The notes: a model not told the origin generated them from the letters alone. A DNA stretch of 64,000 nt from Lepiota brunneoincarnata (GCA_023014365.1 JAEBUN010000030.1:62001-126000); one strand, 5' to 3'. Counted from the stretch's first letter, positions 10,364 to 22,335 are shown. Numbers and translations: made by a program.

Positions 10364-11853
10364 TAGGGGTGCTGAAGTTCGGTTCAGAAGTTCGGTTCAA
10401 ACCTGAACCTCATGAACTGAACCTAAAAGTTCAGTCCAGTTCAGGTTCAGGTTCAGCCCCTGGCCTGTTGGTTCGGTTCACGGTTCAGGCTCAAAAATGA
10501 TGGGCCTGAACGTGTTCGAACCGATAAGTTAGAGCCTCGCAGTAAATACAACAATTTACAACAATTTTCCCTGTAGAAATGGGAAGATTGATGTATATCT
10601 CGGGGACGACTGCAGGGATTGGCAAGTGGCTTTCGCTGTTCGATAGCCCCTGCTGACACCTCTTGAACGCGCCACTTCATGCCCCAATTGACCCACCCCT
10701 TCCCTTGTCATCGCTGTCAACATTGCCTAGATTCATTCCTCATTTCGTAATCTCACACTGCACCATTCCTCTTATTACTACCACCGTTCGATGCGCATCT
10801 TTAAGGGCTTTCCAACGCCATATTGCACATTCTGGGAAACACTCTTTCAGTGAAGTAAAACACGTTTTCCTTGCTGATCACCATCCCCACACAGATGTCT
10901 CTGTTCTGGGGCCATTTCTCAACGCCTTGGGATACAGTAACTTACATCTGGAAGGTCTCTCCCGTGCCTTTCCAACAAGCCCACTCACGTCCGGTTGCGC
11001 TTGGCGGTTGTCTCGCAAATTGAGGATCTTTGTTGTCTCATCACTTTCCCTCCTTGCAGGGCTTCTGGGCCCACTGCCTTGCTTCAACATGCTTGGGCTT
11101 ATCTTTTTTATGTTGGAAATAAAAACCAATTGTGAGTGTCATGGTGCACAGGGGGTCCAAGCATTGACTGCTTGTCCCTATGATCACCCACCTCCCTGTG
11201 GTTTGGCTCCTGAGCATTTTATTTCTCCCATCCTCTATGTAAAAGGTAGCCAGCATGCCAGGATAGTTATCTACTCATTCTATTGTTCTGGCTTTACTTT
11301 AAATACCATAGCAAGAATCCCCTGCAGTCTCAATTCTCACAGAGTCACACATACAAGTTTCTGAGGCTGTGAGTAGTCTTTATCACTTTCCTCTCATGAC
11401 TATTACTTATGTTGTCTGTAGAACAATTACCTGTCTTCTAACAGGTATAAAATACATCAGTTCTTGCATATATGAGTTTCTGAGGCTAATGATCACTCAT
11501 ATTCTAACATTTTACTCTTATTCACCCTTCCTACCCTTCTTTGGTTATTTGTACCTGTTTTTTTCTTTTTTTGGAGGGGCTAATATATGTGTATGGAAAA
11601 GATGGTTACAAAACTGGACTTCTAGATGGAGGAGCAGAAGCAAAGGAATGGGAGCTCAAGGAATGGAACTTTGATTAGTTTATTGCCAATATAAACACTT
11701 TTTATAACATAGTACAAAAAAGTTCAAGTTCGAACCTGTTCGAACCCTGAACTGAACCTTCTGAACTGAGTTCAGAAGGTTCAGTTCAGGTTCAGGTTCA
11801 GGTTCAGGCTGAGGGGGTGCCGAACTGAACTGAACTGAACTTTGGCACCCCTA
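10364..11853 (+). mobile_element. Non-autonomous hAT deletion derivative with perfect TSD
   Basis: The element spans 1490 bp. Its left end TAGGGGTGCTGAAGTTCGG and right end (reverse complement) TAGGGGTGCCAAAGTTCAG form the terminal inverted repeat. It is flanked by CTCTCAGC on both sides (10356-10363 and 11854-11861), the 8-bp target duplication typical of hAT. The subterminal GTTCAG arrays match those of the element at 6523. Near 11600-11678 it keeps only the last 25 or so transposase codons (KDGYKTG ... KEWNFD then TAG), so it would need transposase supplied in trans. Most of the interior (10663-11364) has no similarity that could be seen. Confidence 0.9.
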
Positions 11854-12216
11854 CTCTCAGCCCTCACGAGACCATCTCCTGTTAGTCACGTGATAACCAG
11901 AGGCTTACGCCTCCCAGCCGCCGTGTCCTCCGCAACCCAAACAATTGCCCACTGATTGTTTGCACATAACCTTCACACCTTCTTACCTAGATAAATTACT
12001 CCCACTTTAACCTGCTAGATATAATGTGCGAAGAATTAACTTATCTTAGTCTAATGCTGTCGCTACATGAGCCAAGGCGGGTTAGGGCAACGGTTAAGTC
12101 CGAGCCCCTTCGCAAGGGCGAAACCCGCATAAATCCCCCCATCAATGGACAGCATTTGGTGTCTTTGGGTTCTTTGGGCCAGATTTGATACTATTTTCAG
12201 TGTTTCTTACAGGGGA
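11854..12216. other. Stretch without a gene, except the hairpin at 12053
   Basis: Between the hAT derivative and the 3' end of the DUF4246 gene. It includes the right TSD and the structured element at 12053-12156, described separately. No coding evidence. Confidence 0.5.
12053..12156. ncRNA. Candidate structured RNA or tRNA-like relic
   Basis: Nested inverted repeats are seen directly. AATGCTGTC (12053-12061) pairs with GACAGCATT (12148-12156), GCGGGTT (12077-12083) with AACCCGC (12122-12128), and CCCTT (12106-12110) with AAGGG (12114-12118). The inner part also resembles RNA polymerase III boxes: TAGGGCAACGGTTAAG is like an A box and GGGCGAAACCC like a B box. No cloverleaf can be folded, so a tRNA-derived SINE, a palindromic DNA element or a new ncRNA are all open. 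The strand is undetermined. Confidence 0.35.
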
Positions 12217-14205
12217 TTAATGCTCACAAAGTGATATAATAGCACCCTCGAGGTTTTTGTTTTGATACCCAATCACATAATTTTTCCTTTCCTCCATCAG
12301 CTCCTCCCTCAACATTTTTGCCTCTTCCAGGCTGATCGGGAACTCCTCAACCTCCTGAACCACTTTATCCCTCAATTCGACGGGCAATCGACTCAGTATA
12401 CCATCACTTGAAGTGACGGTCCTCGCCCACCACTCCCGTTGCTGACATGGAATATTTGCGGTCGAGATGATCTTCATGTTTGGATCGACCAGAAATAGGG
12501 CAAGAATTTTGCGGTGGCCAGGTTTCGTCGGGTCAGCGAGTTTGAAAGGTTGAACTTGGTGCTGAAGGATGTTGGGGAAAGTGACCAATCTGCCTTCACG
12601 CGCTTCAATACTACCTATATTTTGGATCGCCGCTTCTTCATTCCGCAGACCGAAGATAGGTTCAAGCCATCTATGATCTTCTTGTTCATAATATACTCCG
12701 TCATCAAGAGCAGACGATGCTTGACGGAAGGCAAGGTAGCTGGGGGTGATATTTTCGTTGTCATAGTAGTAGATGGCTGTTGCACAGATATGCTCGTTCT
12801 TTGAAGTAAAGGTAACAATGATCAGAAGACATAAGTATGGTAAAAAGGTTAAACACGTTACCATCTGACCTTCAGCATGCCACACGCCTCCACCATACAC
12901 CGGCTTCTCTGGTGTAAGGTGGATGTTGGCCAATTTTACAATGATCTGTAGACCAGTTTTGCTATAATCGGCTTTCAAGTCAACCTTCTCGCTGGGTGGG
13001 CCGTTTGACTTATCATCGAGGGGCACGAAAGGCCCAGGTTCCGGCTGTACAATGAAATCGCACTTCTGTTGATCTTTCCACTCATATTCGCGTTCGTAAA
13101 AGTCGTATTCATCCTCGCCCTCTGCTCTTCTAGGTCCTTCTTTCTCTGCATATTCCTCTAGGCTGCCGTAATTGGCGTTAGCATATGCGATACGCCGCTG
13201 GAACTTGAAGGAGCGCAAGGGGGTCAATGTCGCATTCCAAAGGGGAATAACTCGAGCCAGGATTCTTTCGACGGCAGAGTACAAATGTCGGTGGTCTTTC
13301 GGGTGCAGGTTGTTAATATAACTAACAATCCTGTGCGTGACTCGGATCAAAAGAGCTATCTGACCCTTTAAAGAAGGCCTACTTTGGAGTTTCACCTGAA
13401 ACATCAACGTCACAAGGCAGCCACTGAAATCTAGCACTATAAGGACTCTGCTTTTCCCAACTGTGCTTGGTCAAAGCTTGGCCCCCAGGCACCACTTCTC
13501 CCTGCCCACAGCGCGTAATACAATTGTCAAGATTGGTGGTACCGTCCCTCAGGATGCGCGACAAACCATACACCAGGGGAAAGAGGGAAGGGTGCACAAG
13601 GTCGAGCACCATGTCATCCGAGCCGGGGTGCCAGTCTTGATCTCGTTCCGGTACGTCCTCGAGCAGACGGACACCCGCTTTGAGGGCATCCCGCAAATCA
13701 TGCGAGATCGCGGTGTCCGATTTGACTACATCGCCATTGTAGACACTGACGAACCCTGTGGCCTTGCAGAGTTTAGCTTTGTACCTGAGTTCAGCGATAC
13801 AATAATCAGCCATCTCCTCCGAAAAACTGACTTCAGGACTCTGGAGAACCTCGGTCTTCCATGTCTGTGCGATTACATCATCGAACACCTTTCGTAGGAG
13901 CTTCAGTGACTTAAACGATGTGTAGATTTGATCCGAACGCGCACCTTGATCTCCCAGTCCTTTTTGTCGGTGACCTGGTTCATAAACTGGACCATTGCAA
14001 TTTCTCGCAGTGTGAGAACAAGCATTCTATTTGACTCCGCGTCCTTTCTCTTAGACCTCCAAGGCAAAATCTTGAGATCCTCATCCATTATATCTGGATC
14101 CAAAGTAGTCGCGAAGAGGCGCCGGGCACCCTTACTACCCTGCAGCTCGTAGCATATGTCCAATCCAAAACCTGGTAGAGGTGGCGGTCGAGAAGCGGAA
14201 GACAT
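12217..14205 (-). CDS. DUF4246 family protein (2-oxoglutarate oxygenase-like)
   Basis: Exons in transcript order are 14205-13945, 13888-13383, 13330-12862 and 12798-12217; all introns are GT-AG and the total is 605 residues. Hallmarks of the fungal DUF4246 family are present: SYINNLHP (after intron 2), GGVWHAEGQ followed by NEHICATAIYYYDNENIT, and FPNILQHQVQPF with KPGHRKILALFLVDPN near the C-terminus. The H-x-E in WHAEG and the histidine in ILQHQ are good candidates for iron ligands, with the arginine of GHRK holding 2-oxoglutarate; this assignment is inferred from the fold, and the substrate is unknown. The third intron (12799-12861) is 63 nt with no stop in frame, so retention would insert 21 residues. 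The gene is intact. The start ATG at 14205 gives the N-terminus MSSASRPPPLPGF, usual for the family. Confidence 0.9.
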
Positions 14206-15910
14206 GCTGAGATGATAGGTTCGGAGAGACCCCCGTTGTCTGTGATTTTTTTTATGGGGCAGAGATCAGCTGATGACCACTTTGGAAGACCATCATTGGC
14301 TTGCGCGTCGTGCTTGTGCCATCAGGAGTACCCATTTCTGTTGGCACGGCCCCAGACACGGTATTCTGGCCCATGCTAATCGTGGAGAGTCTGCGGGAAT
14401 CCATGGCCTTGAAAACTACACGCGGCTTGAAATCGCCTTCGAAGCCTAGAGCCGCTCCTGCTCGTCGAGTGGTACCCCCAGTGACTAGGGCTAATAACGA
14501 AAAAGGAACTCATCACCAGATTCAGAAACCACATATTGAAAGGATCATAACCACTGAGCACCGACCCCGAAGACTAGGAAATTTTGTCCCAACTGCTCCA
14601 CAGCTACATGAATGCGGTTCAGTGTTATGCTCCTTTACATACGACGTGAATAAGCCTTCCAACGAGCCTTTCAGCTTTTTCGACCGCTTTACTCCTGGAA
14701 CCAATGTGCAGACAATCGTTCTAGGGGTTGCACCGATAATCAGTTGCCTAACAAGACCTGGGGCTTATGAAAAACTAAAAAGGTAGCCCAGTGGAGCCGC
14801 CTCCTGAGGAAACATCATGACCTAGAAATCGCTAAGAGTTGGTGAATTTGCCCTGTACTCAGTACACCCCTAACCGGTATCAATCAACAACAGCGGGCCC
14901 ACCACGAACACACCTTATTCACGACCGCCATCTACACATGCAGCGGCCGCAACAAACAACCTCCAAGTAGCAAGATCAAACCCGAAAACGTTTCGGACGC
15001 CACTCTGACCGAGTGCATCCCAAAGGCCTTTACCTACCGGGAGAACCGAGTTTGCATAGTCCAATGGTCTCGTACTGCTTCTTACCGCTACCCGGTGCTT
15101 ACGCGATCCCCGCCATCAACTTCCCCGAACGTGAATACTCCAGGCGCCAAAGCGAGCGCACAAGTCATGTATTAAACTGGTCTCTCAGGAACCGACCCTC
15201 GTGTTTCAAAGAGCTGTGGCGAGATTCGCGGGTTCTCAGGTTCCGCTCAAGAGTTAATTCTGGAACTCATGTGTTCCCATAGCCAAGTAAGTACCTATTT
15301 GATCCCTGTGTGGGTCCGTCGAGGACGGCGCGCCAACAGATTTGTTGGCGCTAATCAAGTTCCCACTGAAAGATCCAGAGAATCCTGTGGACCCGCTAGT
15401 CCCGCTGGAATATACTCATCCTCGCAGAGGGTCCCCCTAACGAGGGGGGGGGGGGTCAGGAGGGCTCAGGAGTCGACTCCTAAACGTTGAGTGTTCAAAG
15501 CTATAATAAATAATAACATACGGTCGTTGAACCCCCTCCTCCGGTACGGATCACCCGAATTCCACATGGGTTGGAACTGCGGCCGTCCGTGCCCGCCCCA
15601 AACCTGGGAATCCATAGCCGAATCACTGTCACGCTTGTATTTTCGCGAACAGAAAGCAGGTTGTTCGGTGATTAAGGATTATTCCTTTCGTCATTCAAGG
15701 TACAAATAGGAATCATAATCCCTCAAAGGGGGGTGAGGCCTTGAGGCGTGGAGTCCCTTCTAAAATACTCCTACTCTTGTCTATATCCGGTCAGTTGGGG
15801 TTGTTGCTGTTGGATACCGTACTGAGACTTAAAGGTCCGGTAAAAAATTTCTTCGTGTCCTGTCTGCCACCACCAACACCACCATTACCACCACCCAACT
15901 ATCTAGTAGC
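14206..15910. other. 1.7-kb stretch without a gene
   Basis: The first 600 bases are the 5' flank of the DUF4246 gene. From about 14870 to 15720 the sequence is GC-rich, has only short overlapping ORFs, contains a run of 12 G (15447) and an imperfect inverted repeat (GGATTATTCCT at 15677 against AGGAATCATAATCC at 15708), and looks unlike the surrounding DNA. The last 150 bases are CCACCA-rich leader sequence of the GH16 gene. No function is assigned. Confidence 0.45.
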
Positions 15911-17499
15911 ATGAGAACAAGAGCTCTTCTAGTGTTCCTGGGTACAGCCGCAACCCTCAGTAGCGTCCAAGCCGCGAGTTACACACGCATCCAGGACTTT
16001 TTCGGACCTTCCTTTTTCGATGACTGGGATTTCTACGATCACTGTATGTTCCATACATAGGTTCCAACAAAAGAAAAAAAACATTGATAAATGTGCATAG
16101 ATGACAATACCATGAACGGAGATGTCAAGCACGTCCACTACCCTCCCCAACCGCAAATACTGCTAATCTTGGGCAAAAAAACAGCTTCGTGTCAGCCGCC
16201 AACGCAAGTCAACGCCGTCTCGCATACATCGACGAGCAGACAAACCACGCAATCATACGCGTCGATAATACGACTTTCGTCCCATGGAATTCCAAGCGAG
16301 ATTCTGTGAGGATTTCAACGAAGGGGAGGTATTGGATTGGGTCGGTGTGGGTGGTGGATGTTTGGCATGCGCCGTATGGGGTGAGTGTGTATATGTGGCT
16401 TGTGGTTTTCCTGAGCCGAAGTTCACCAATCCTGTTTTTTTTTTCTCTTTGCGGATCTTCGCCGGGTAGTGCTCGGTTTGGCCTGCGATGTACGTTTATA
16501 TTTCGTTTGTTGGAATGCGCGCGCGCGTGTGTGTATGTTATTAACTGTGCACAGATGGACTTTTGCTCCAGGTACTACTTGGCCTGCAGGCGGGCAAGTC
16601 AACCCCTCCTTTCCGAAATTGTCTTCGCGTCTCGCTCAACGCCATTTACACAGAGAAATCGACATTTTCGAGGGCGTCAACCTCTCACCCTCCTCGCAAA
16701 TGGGCTTACACACCATTCAAGGCTGTACCCAAGTTTCCCCCACCCAAACGAGTAAAATCATCAACGGGACAAACTGCGAAGGCGGAGCAGGGTGTATCGT
16801 CACCAACGACAACCCAGCAGGATATGGTGAGGCATTCGCAAAGGCAGGTGGGGGCGTGTTTGTGACCGAGTTGGCGGAGAATGGTGTTTCGTAAGTGTTT
16901 TTTTTCGCCAGTTGTTTATATGGGATAGGATTCCGAAATGCTTGACTGATATGCGCGGGGACATAGTATCTGGTTCTTTTCGAGGCAGAATGTACCGGAT
17001 GTGTTGAAGAATAATGCGAGCACAATCGATACGTCGACTTTTGGCACACCGATGGGTAACTGGCCTGCGACTGGATGTATCATGGACCGATTCTTCTTGC
17101 CGCAGGCACTGACTTTTGATATTACACTCTGCGGGGGTGGGTGGTTGTTTGTTTGTTTCTTCGTGACTATAGGCTGATGAGGGCGGAATAGACTTTGCTG
17201 GTTCGCCGCAGTTCTTCCCGCAGACATGTCCCGGGAACTGCTACCTCGACTACGTGATCAACAACGGGACGTCACAGTACGCCAATGCATACTTTGATGT
17301 GGGGTATGTGCGGGTGTTTTCGAATGGCCCCTCATCATCATCATCATCAGTAGGTGGCGGTGGTGGTGGGGGTTCCGGATCAGGAGGATCGGCTAATAAC
17401 AGTAACGGCGGAACGTCTGGTGGATATAGAGTAAGACCGGTGGGAGGACTCGCGGGGGTGGCAGCTGTGGCGATGGGGTTGGTGTCTTTTGTTCTTTAG
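15911..17499 (+). CDS. Secreted GPI-type GH16 beta-glucanase-like enzyme
   Basis: Predicted to cleave or remodel beta-1,3(1,4)-glucan of the cell wall. Eight exons: 15911-16043, 16101-16128, 16185-16380, 16470-16489, 16555-16593, 16654-16890, 16967-17136 and 17192-17499; 376 residues. A signal peptide (MRTRALLVFLGTAATLSSV) is followed by the N-terminal GH16 segment (DDWDFYDHYDN), the WHAPYGCSVWPA strand and the catalytic E-I-D-I-F-E (GGEIDIFEGVN, about 16650-16685), whose first and last Glu are the nucleophile and acid/base. The C-terminus is a Ser/Gly-rich linker plus a hydrophobic tail (GLAGVAAVAMGLVSFVL), as in GPI-anchored proteins. Introns 2 (16129-16184) and 5 (16594-16653) must use GC donors to keep the family sequence. 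Otherwise intact. Confidence 0.9.
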
Positions 17500-18334
17500 A
17501 GCTTGTTTGCCAGAAGATGTGCGTTGGAGCACTTTATGCGGGCTGGATCTCCTCAACTGCACTTTGCGGGACGGGAAAAATCACGTGGGAGGCGGAATGT
17601 TTGAACTTTGAAGGTGTGATTAACCTTGCGAACAAGAAGCATGCGGTTAGCTAGCCGATGTCCTTGCGCAAGTTTCGATGTCGGAAATGGAGATTCAAAC
17701 AGATACATACCCTGTCAACCGATAACTTCCAGCGTCGAGACGTGTTTGGTATCCAGGTATCCGCAGTAGAGGCTTGATTGATCTGCTACCTCAATTGAGA
17801 AGACTTGTCCAGTGACTATTCTAAGAGACGTAGCCATCGCGAAGATGCGTCATATGCACGACTGGTGACTTGGCTATGGGAGAAACTTTGAGGGTGTTTC
17901 ATCTGATAGTAATCGGGTAATCGGGAGGTGTGATGTGTAAGGTCCGGGCGGTACGCAGGGCTCTGAAACTGCCGAACAAATGTACTGGGTGCAAGCGCTC
18001 GGAATCAGGGCGCTGATTCATAGAATCTGCCTGGTCTGCAAGCATCAAGTGGTGAAATTTGCAAATGTGGTGACATGACACTTGGTGATGGATGTTGGTT
18101 GGTTGATCAGCTGGACGGTTGCCTAGACTGTCCGCTTGTAGGCGTTGGGCTAGTGGCCATTGGTGGCCAGGAGCGGGTGTGCTTGTATGCTGGCGAATGT
18201 GACCCGAATAGTAGAAGTGGCATGAAGAGATAGAGAGAGGAGAGCAAGGGGCAGGAATGGAGAGATGATGTGACAGATTGTTGCTGTGCTGCGAGCAAGC
18301 GTCTCTTTTCTTCTCTTTCCCTTCCCTCTCTTCA
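17500..18334. other. Intergenic stretch
   Basis: 3' flank of the GH16 gene and 5' flank of the FHA-RING gene. A pyrimidine-rich tract (18299-18333) directly precedes the next start codon, as is common in basidiomycete promoters. No gene is supported; the minus-strand ORF at 17899-18369 overlaps the next start and has no motif. Confidence 0.5.
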
Positions 18335-20311
18335 ATGGAAAGCGAGTCTCCTCCTCCTCGCACAACCATTCTTAGCTCTTTTCTGCGCGGAAGACCCCGT
18401 AACTCTTCCCAGTCTCTCCCACCAGATCATCCCCGTGAGCTCTCTCCTCCACCCCCGCACCCGCCCTCACCGGCCCCACACGCATCCCGTGCACGTCGCC
18501 AGCAGACTGCCAACGGTCCATCTCCAACTCCCAATTCCCTTCAGCCATCTGCCTCCCAGCCACAACCCTCTTCAAACATATCCGGTCTGGCTCTATCACA
18601 CATGCTTAGACGCCGCAGATCAGCCGGCAATGTCGCTGCTCAACAGGCCCAGCAGGCCCAGCAACAGGCACACCCTCCCCCCCAGCAGCAGCTCAGCGCA
18701 ACTACCCAGGCTGCCCTCTCACTAGCCTCCTACTCCGTCGGGCCATCCCACAACACCAACTCAAACCGCGCTGCCTCCGATCCATCATCATCAGCAGTCC
18801 CCCCGCCCCCAACCGTCCCAAACCCCAACCCCAACGCACCATCGCATCGCATCCGTCTCGTCCCTCATCTCGACTCCCGCCGCTCCCTTCGCTTCGATGC
18901 CATAGGCAGGGATCTCCGCGAAGGCGATACCGCCCTCCGCATCGGTCGCTTCACCGACCGCACAGGCCTCGGTCTCGCTGCCGTCAATTCCCTCAACTCA
19001 AACAAGCTTGCTTTTCGATCCAAGGTCGTTTCCCGTGCCCATGCTGAGATATGGGTCGAGTCAGGTGGCAAGTTTTACATTCGCGATACGAAAAGCTCCA
19101 GTGGGACCTTTTTGAACCACGTTCGCCTGAGTGTTGCAAACACGGAGAGCCGACCTTTCCAACTCAAGGATGGTGACGTTCTCCAGCTCGGCGTCGATTA
19201 TCAAGGCGGCGCAGAGGACATTTACAAGAGTGTTAAAATCCGAATTGAGATTGGGAGGGAATGGCAGGCCAGCGTTAATGCTTTCAAGTGCGCTCCTCCA
19301 ACATTTTTTCCTCTCCATTCGCTGATTTCACCCCTTCGTCTAGTACCGCCGCATTCAAAAACCTCAAAGCCCTCGCTCTCCCCGTACCCACCGGTAATCT
19401 TCCCCCGCCCAGTCAGGGCAAGCTGAAATCGCTAGGCATCCCTGACTGTTGTATCTGTATGACTTGTTGACACTTCTCACGCCGGCCCCCTTTCTGACTT
19501 TTTAACAGGTCTTTTTAGTGTCACCATACGCCAAGCCCTCTTCATAGCCCCTTGCTCCCACACTTTTCACTATAAATGTATTAGACCCATCCTTGAAGCT
19601 CATCACCCTGCGTTCTCCTGTCCTCTCTGCCGAACGTTTGCAGACCTCGAGGAAGACGTCGAGGTGGACGAAGGGGACTGGGAGGTCGACCTCAGTGAGG
19701 AGGAATTGGGTGGTGGGGAGAAGAAAGAGGAGGGGGCCGCAACGAACATTAGAGCGACAGCCCCACCCGGCCCGGGTGGTACTGGTGGGGGCGGCGATGA
19801 TGATGTTGAGATGGAAAACGAAGCTGAGGGTGGTGGTGTTCTTGTGAATCGGAGGAGAAATCCGAGCGTATTACCTGAAGTCCCTGAGCCTGAAGATGCA
19901 GGGGCCGGCAGCAATCCAGGCAAGGGCTTACCTACTCTCGACCACGTTCAGGGCTTCTCGTATTCATGTGATAATTGTATAGGTGCGACAGGTGCCGATG
20001 AACCAATCCAGTTCTCCGGCGAGGATGATGTTGACTCGGATGTGGGGATGAATATGAACGCACAGCTCACTACTGCAGATAATTTCGCGACGAATATGGT
20101 TGTACCGGTTGCTGCTGGTACTGGTAACTATTGGGGTAGTCCTGGTGCAGGATCGAGTGCGTCTGCGCGCGGAGATTCGCCTATTCCAATTAGCTTGGGT
20201 GGTGGTGGAATGATTGGCATAGCGGTGGGCGAGCCCGGAATGGAGGACGTAGGAGTCGTGGATGGGGGGGTGATGGATGGAGAGACGGTTAGTGGGAAGA
20301 GGAAACGATAA
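18335..20311 (+). CDS. FHA-RING E3 ubiquitin ligase, Dma/Chfr type
   Basis: Exons 18335-19287, 19344-19456 and 19509-20311 give 622 residues. The ATG at 18335 is the first methionine of the frame and follows a CT-rich leader. A long Pro/Ser/Gln-rich N-terminus leads to a FHA domain with its RIGRFTDR, SRAHAEIW and SSSGTFLN motifs, which would bind phosphothreonine. A RING-H2 domain follows (CCIC ... APCSHTFHYKCI ... CPLCRTF), encoded across the intron at 19457-19508, recruiting E2 enzymes. The order FHA then RING is that of yeast Dma1/Dma2 and human CHFR/RNF8, which act in mitotic checkpoint and septin control. The acidic, Gly-rich C-terminal third (from about 19670) ends GKRKR, a possible nuclear signal. 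That tail is longer than in yeast. The cellular role here is inferred from the family. Confidence 0.9.
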
Positions 20312-22330
20312 GGTACTGGTGTGTTGGGGTTGTCACCTCCCGTGCGCGCGACGCGCGGTGGATGATTCTGTTCATTTGTGTTGTTCTCTCTGTTTTTAAC
20401 TTCCCTTTTTTTGATTTTGTGAAATAAGATGAAGGCTGGTGATGACAATCGATGTTCTGAGGATGAATGTTGAATGGTTTGGGAATGGTTTTAACGTTAA
20501 CATAATATACGCACAGATACATACGGGTACATGGCATTATTACTAGTTGTAAATACTTTAATTAGTCGTTCTGTTTCTCTATGGAACTTATGAAAAAGAG
20601 GGCTTGATGTCATATAAAAGACAGCCAGTCATCAAATTCCGCATACAAAGATTGTAGCAAGTGTAATAAGGCCTTTCAGCACTGCAAGCACAACCAACCA
20701 ACTAGTATGTATGTCCCAAGGAATAGAGGAAGCACTCATTCATCCTGGAGTCCGAACACTTCTTGCATGTTTTCTAACGTATAGGAGTAATAATGACCAT
20801 TGTAGGTAAGTATTGAACTTACAGCGATCGTGATCACGTGTACTGACCTAGATAAAAACGAACCACAGTCTTCTTCTTCTCCTGATATTGTCATCTCCCT
20901 TACATTCGATACGTGTATTCTTTCCAATCAGAATAGACTGTTGGGACCACTCCTGTCTGGTGTGATTTTATGAGTCTCTCTGATCCTGGTGAGCCCACGG
21001 GCTTATAGCCTTCGAGGGAAGTAACCACCATGTTTCATATATCCGAGGTGTATGAGCTCTTCGAGTTAATTGGGCGTCCAAGCAAAAACGAGCAGTGGGG
21101 CCAAAGCCACTGTTCATACACTGTTGTGATAGACTTGGAATTCGTAAAATAAAAATAAAAATTGAGTTGAGATATTCGGTTCCTGTGATGTAAGCCGGGC
21201 CAGCGAACTGGTCAAGGTCAGATACACACCAGGTATGAAGTGTCGTCGTCCGAAGCTTCCATGGACCACTACCATGACTGAGACCAATGAAATTTTTATT
21301 CGCAGGAGTAGAGCAGAGAGTGTGGTGTAACAAAGATATGCACTTCCTTTGCTATTGAACTTGAGGCTCTCGATGTGGTACTGGTCACTGGGAGATTGTC
21401 GGGACATTGACGGAACGCCGAATGCGACGCAAATGTTTTTTTTGGGAACGGCTATGATCGCTTAGGAATTCAACGACATGAGGAGTGTCCCCCCCTTCCC
21501 CCTCCTCTCTTGCATTACTACCCCCCCGTAGCCAGAACAAGTGCACTTTGTCTTTGTCGCTTTGCTGATTATGATTACGATGTTGAAGAACGGCGTATAA
21601 TATTGCATACTGTGTTGAAGGTGTATTCTGAGAGGCCAAGGACGCTGCCTCAGGAGCTGACCGAATCAACCAGTGTCCTCTCTTTTGATAATCGCTGTGA
21701 CAAGGAGGCATTGCGCAGAGGGGTGTACTCCATAAGCAGCATGTACTGTACTGTGTGTACATACAACGTCACAATTGGTCCCCGGGTCCTCGGCGGTCCG
21801 TCTAATGAATCATAATACGAACTGGTGACACAGGTCAGCTACACGGTTATCAGAAAACGTGTTCTCGGTATTAGGCACAGCACAGCTGAAGAAGGCCCAC
21901 TGAAACGGAGTGTTCCGCCCTCGAACAGATATTGATTGTACCATGAATACGTCGTCCGTATGAATGAGAAGTCTGTAAATGTGTTGTGCTGAAGCCTAGT
22001 AACGTGGGAGTGATAAAAGGTAAACATGACGATTGTTTCATTGCAACGAAGCGTTTGAAAGTTTCTGCGGATTCTGGAAACGTTTACCGACCTTGAGGAA
22101 AATGCCATGGTAGATAGAGAAGATCACCGGCGAGGGAAGAAAAGGCAAATGTGAAACAGGTGAAGCATTATATCCTGCTTGGGACAATTTGGTCCCCGCC
22201 TCTGGCTCGAATATTTAGGTATGACCATCACCAACAAACCATAACAATAGCCACTACCACATATCCCGCAACCAATAACAATTTCAATTATTTAGCACTC
22301 CAGCTGGCACAGCCCATTATGCGGATTGCC
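20312..22330. other. 2-kb stretch with no clear gene
   Basis: Only short ORFs without motifs on either strand. The last 80 bases before the retrotransposon read coding-like (see the finding on the copia insertion site). A non-coding transcript cannot be judged from sequence alone. Confidence 0.4.
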
Positions 22331-22335
22331 ACTAC

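Noticed and set aside
18277..18334. An upstream, non-ATG start for the FHA-RING gene
   Set aside because: The extension opens at TTG and covers a CT-rich leader; the ATG at 18335 is the natural start.
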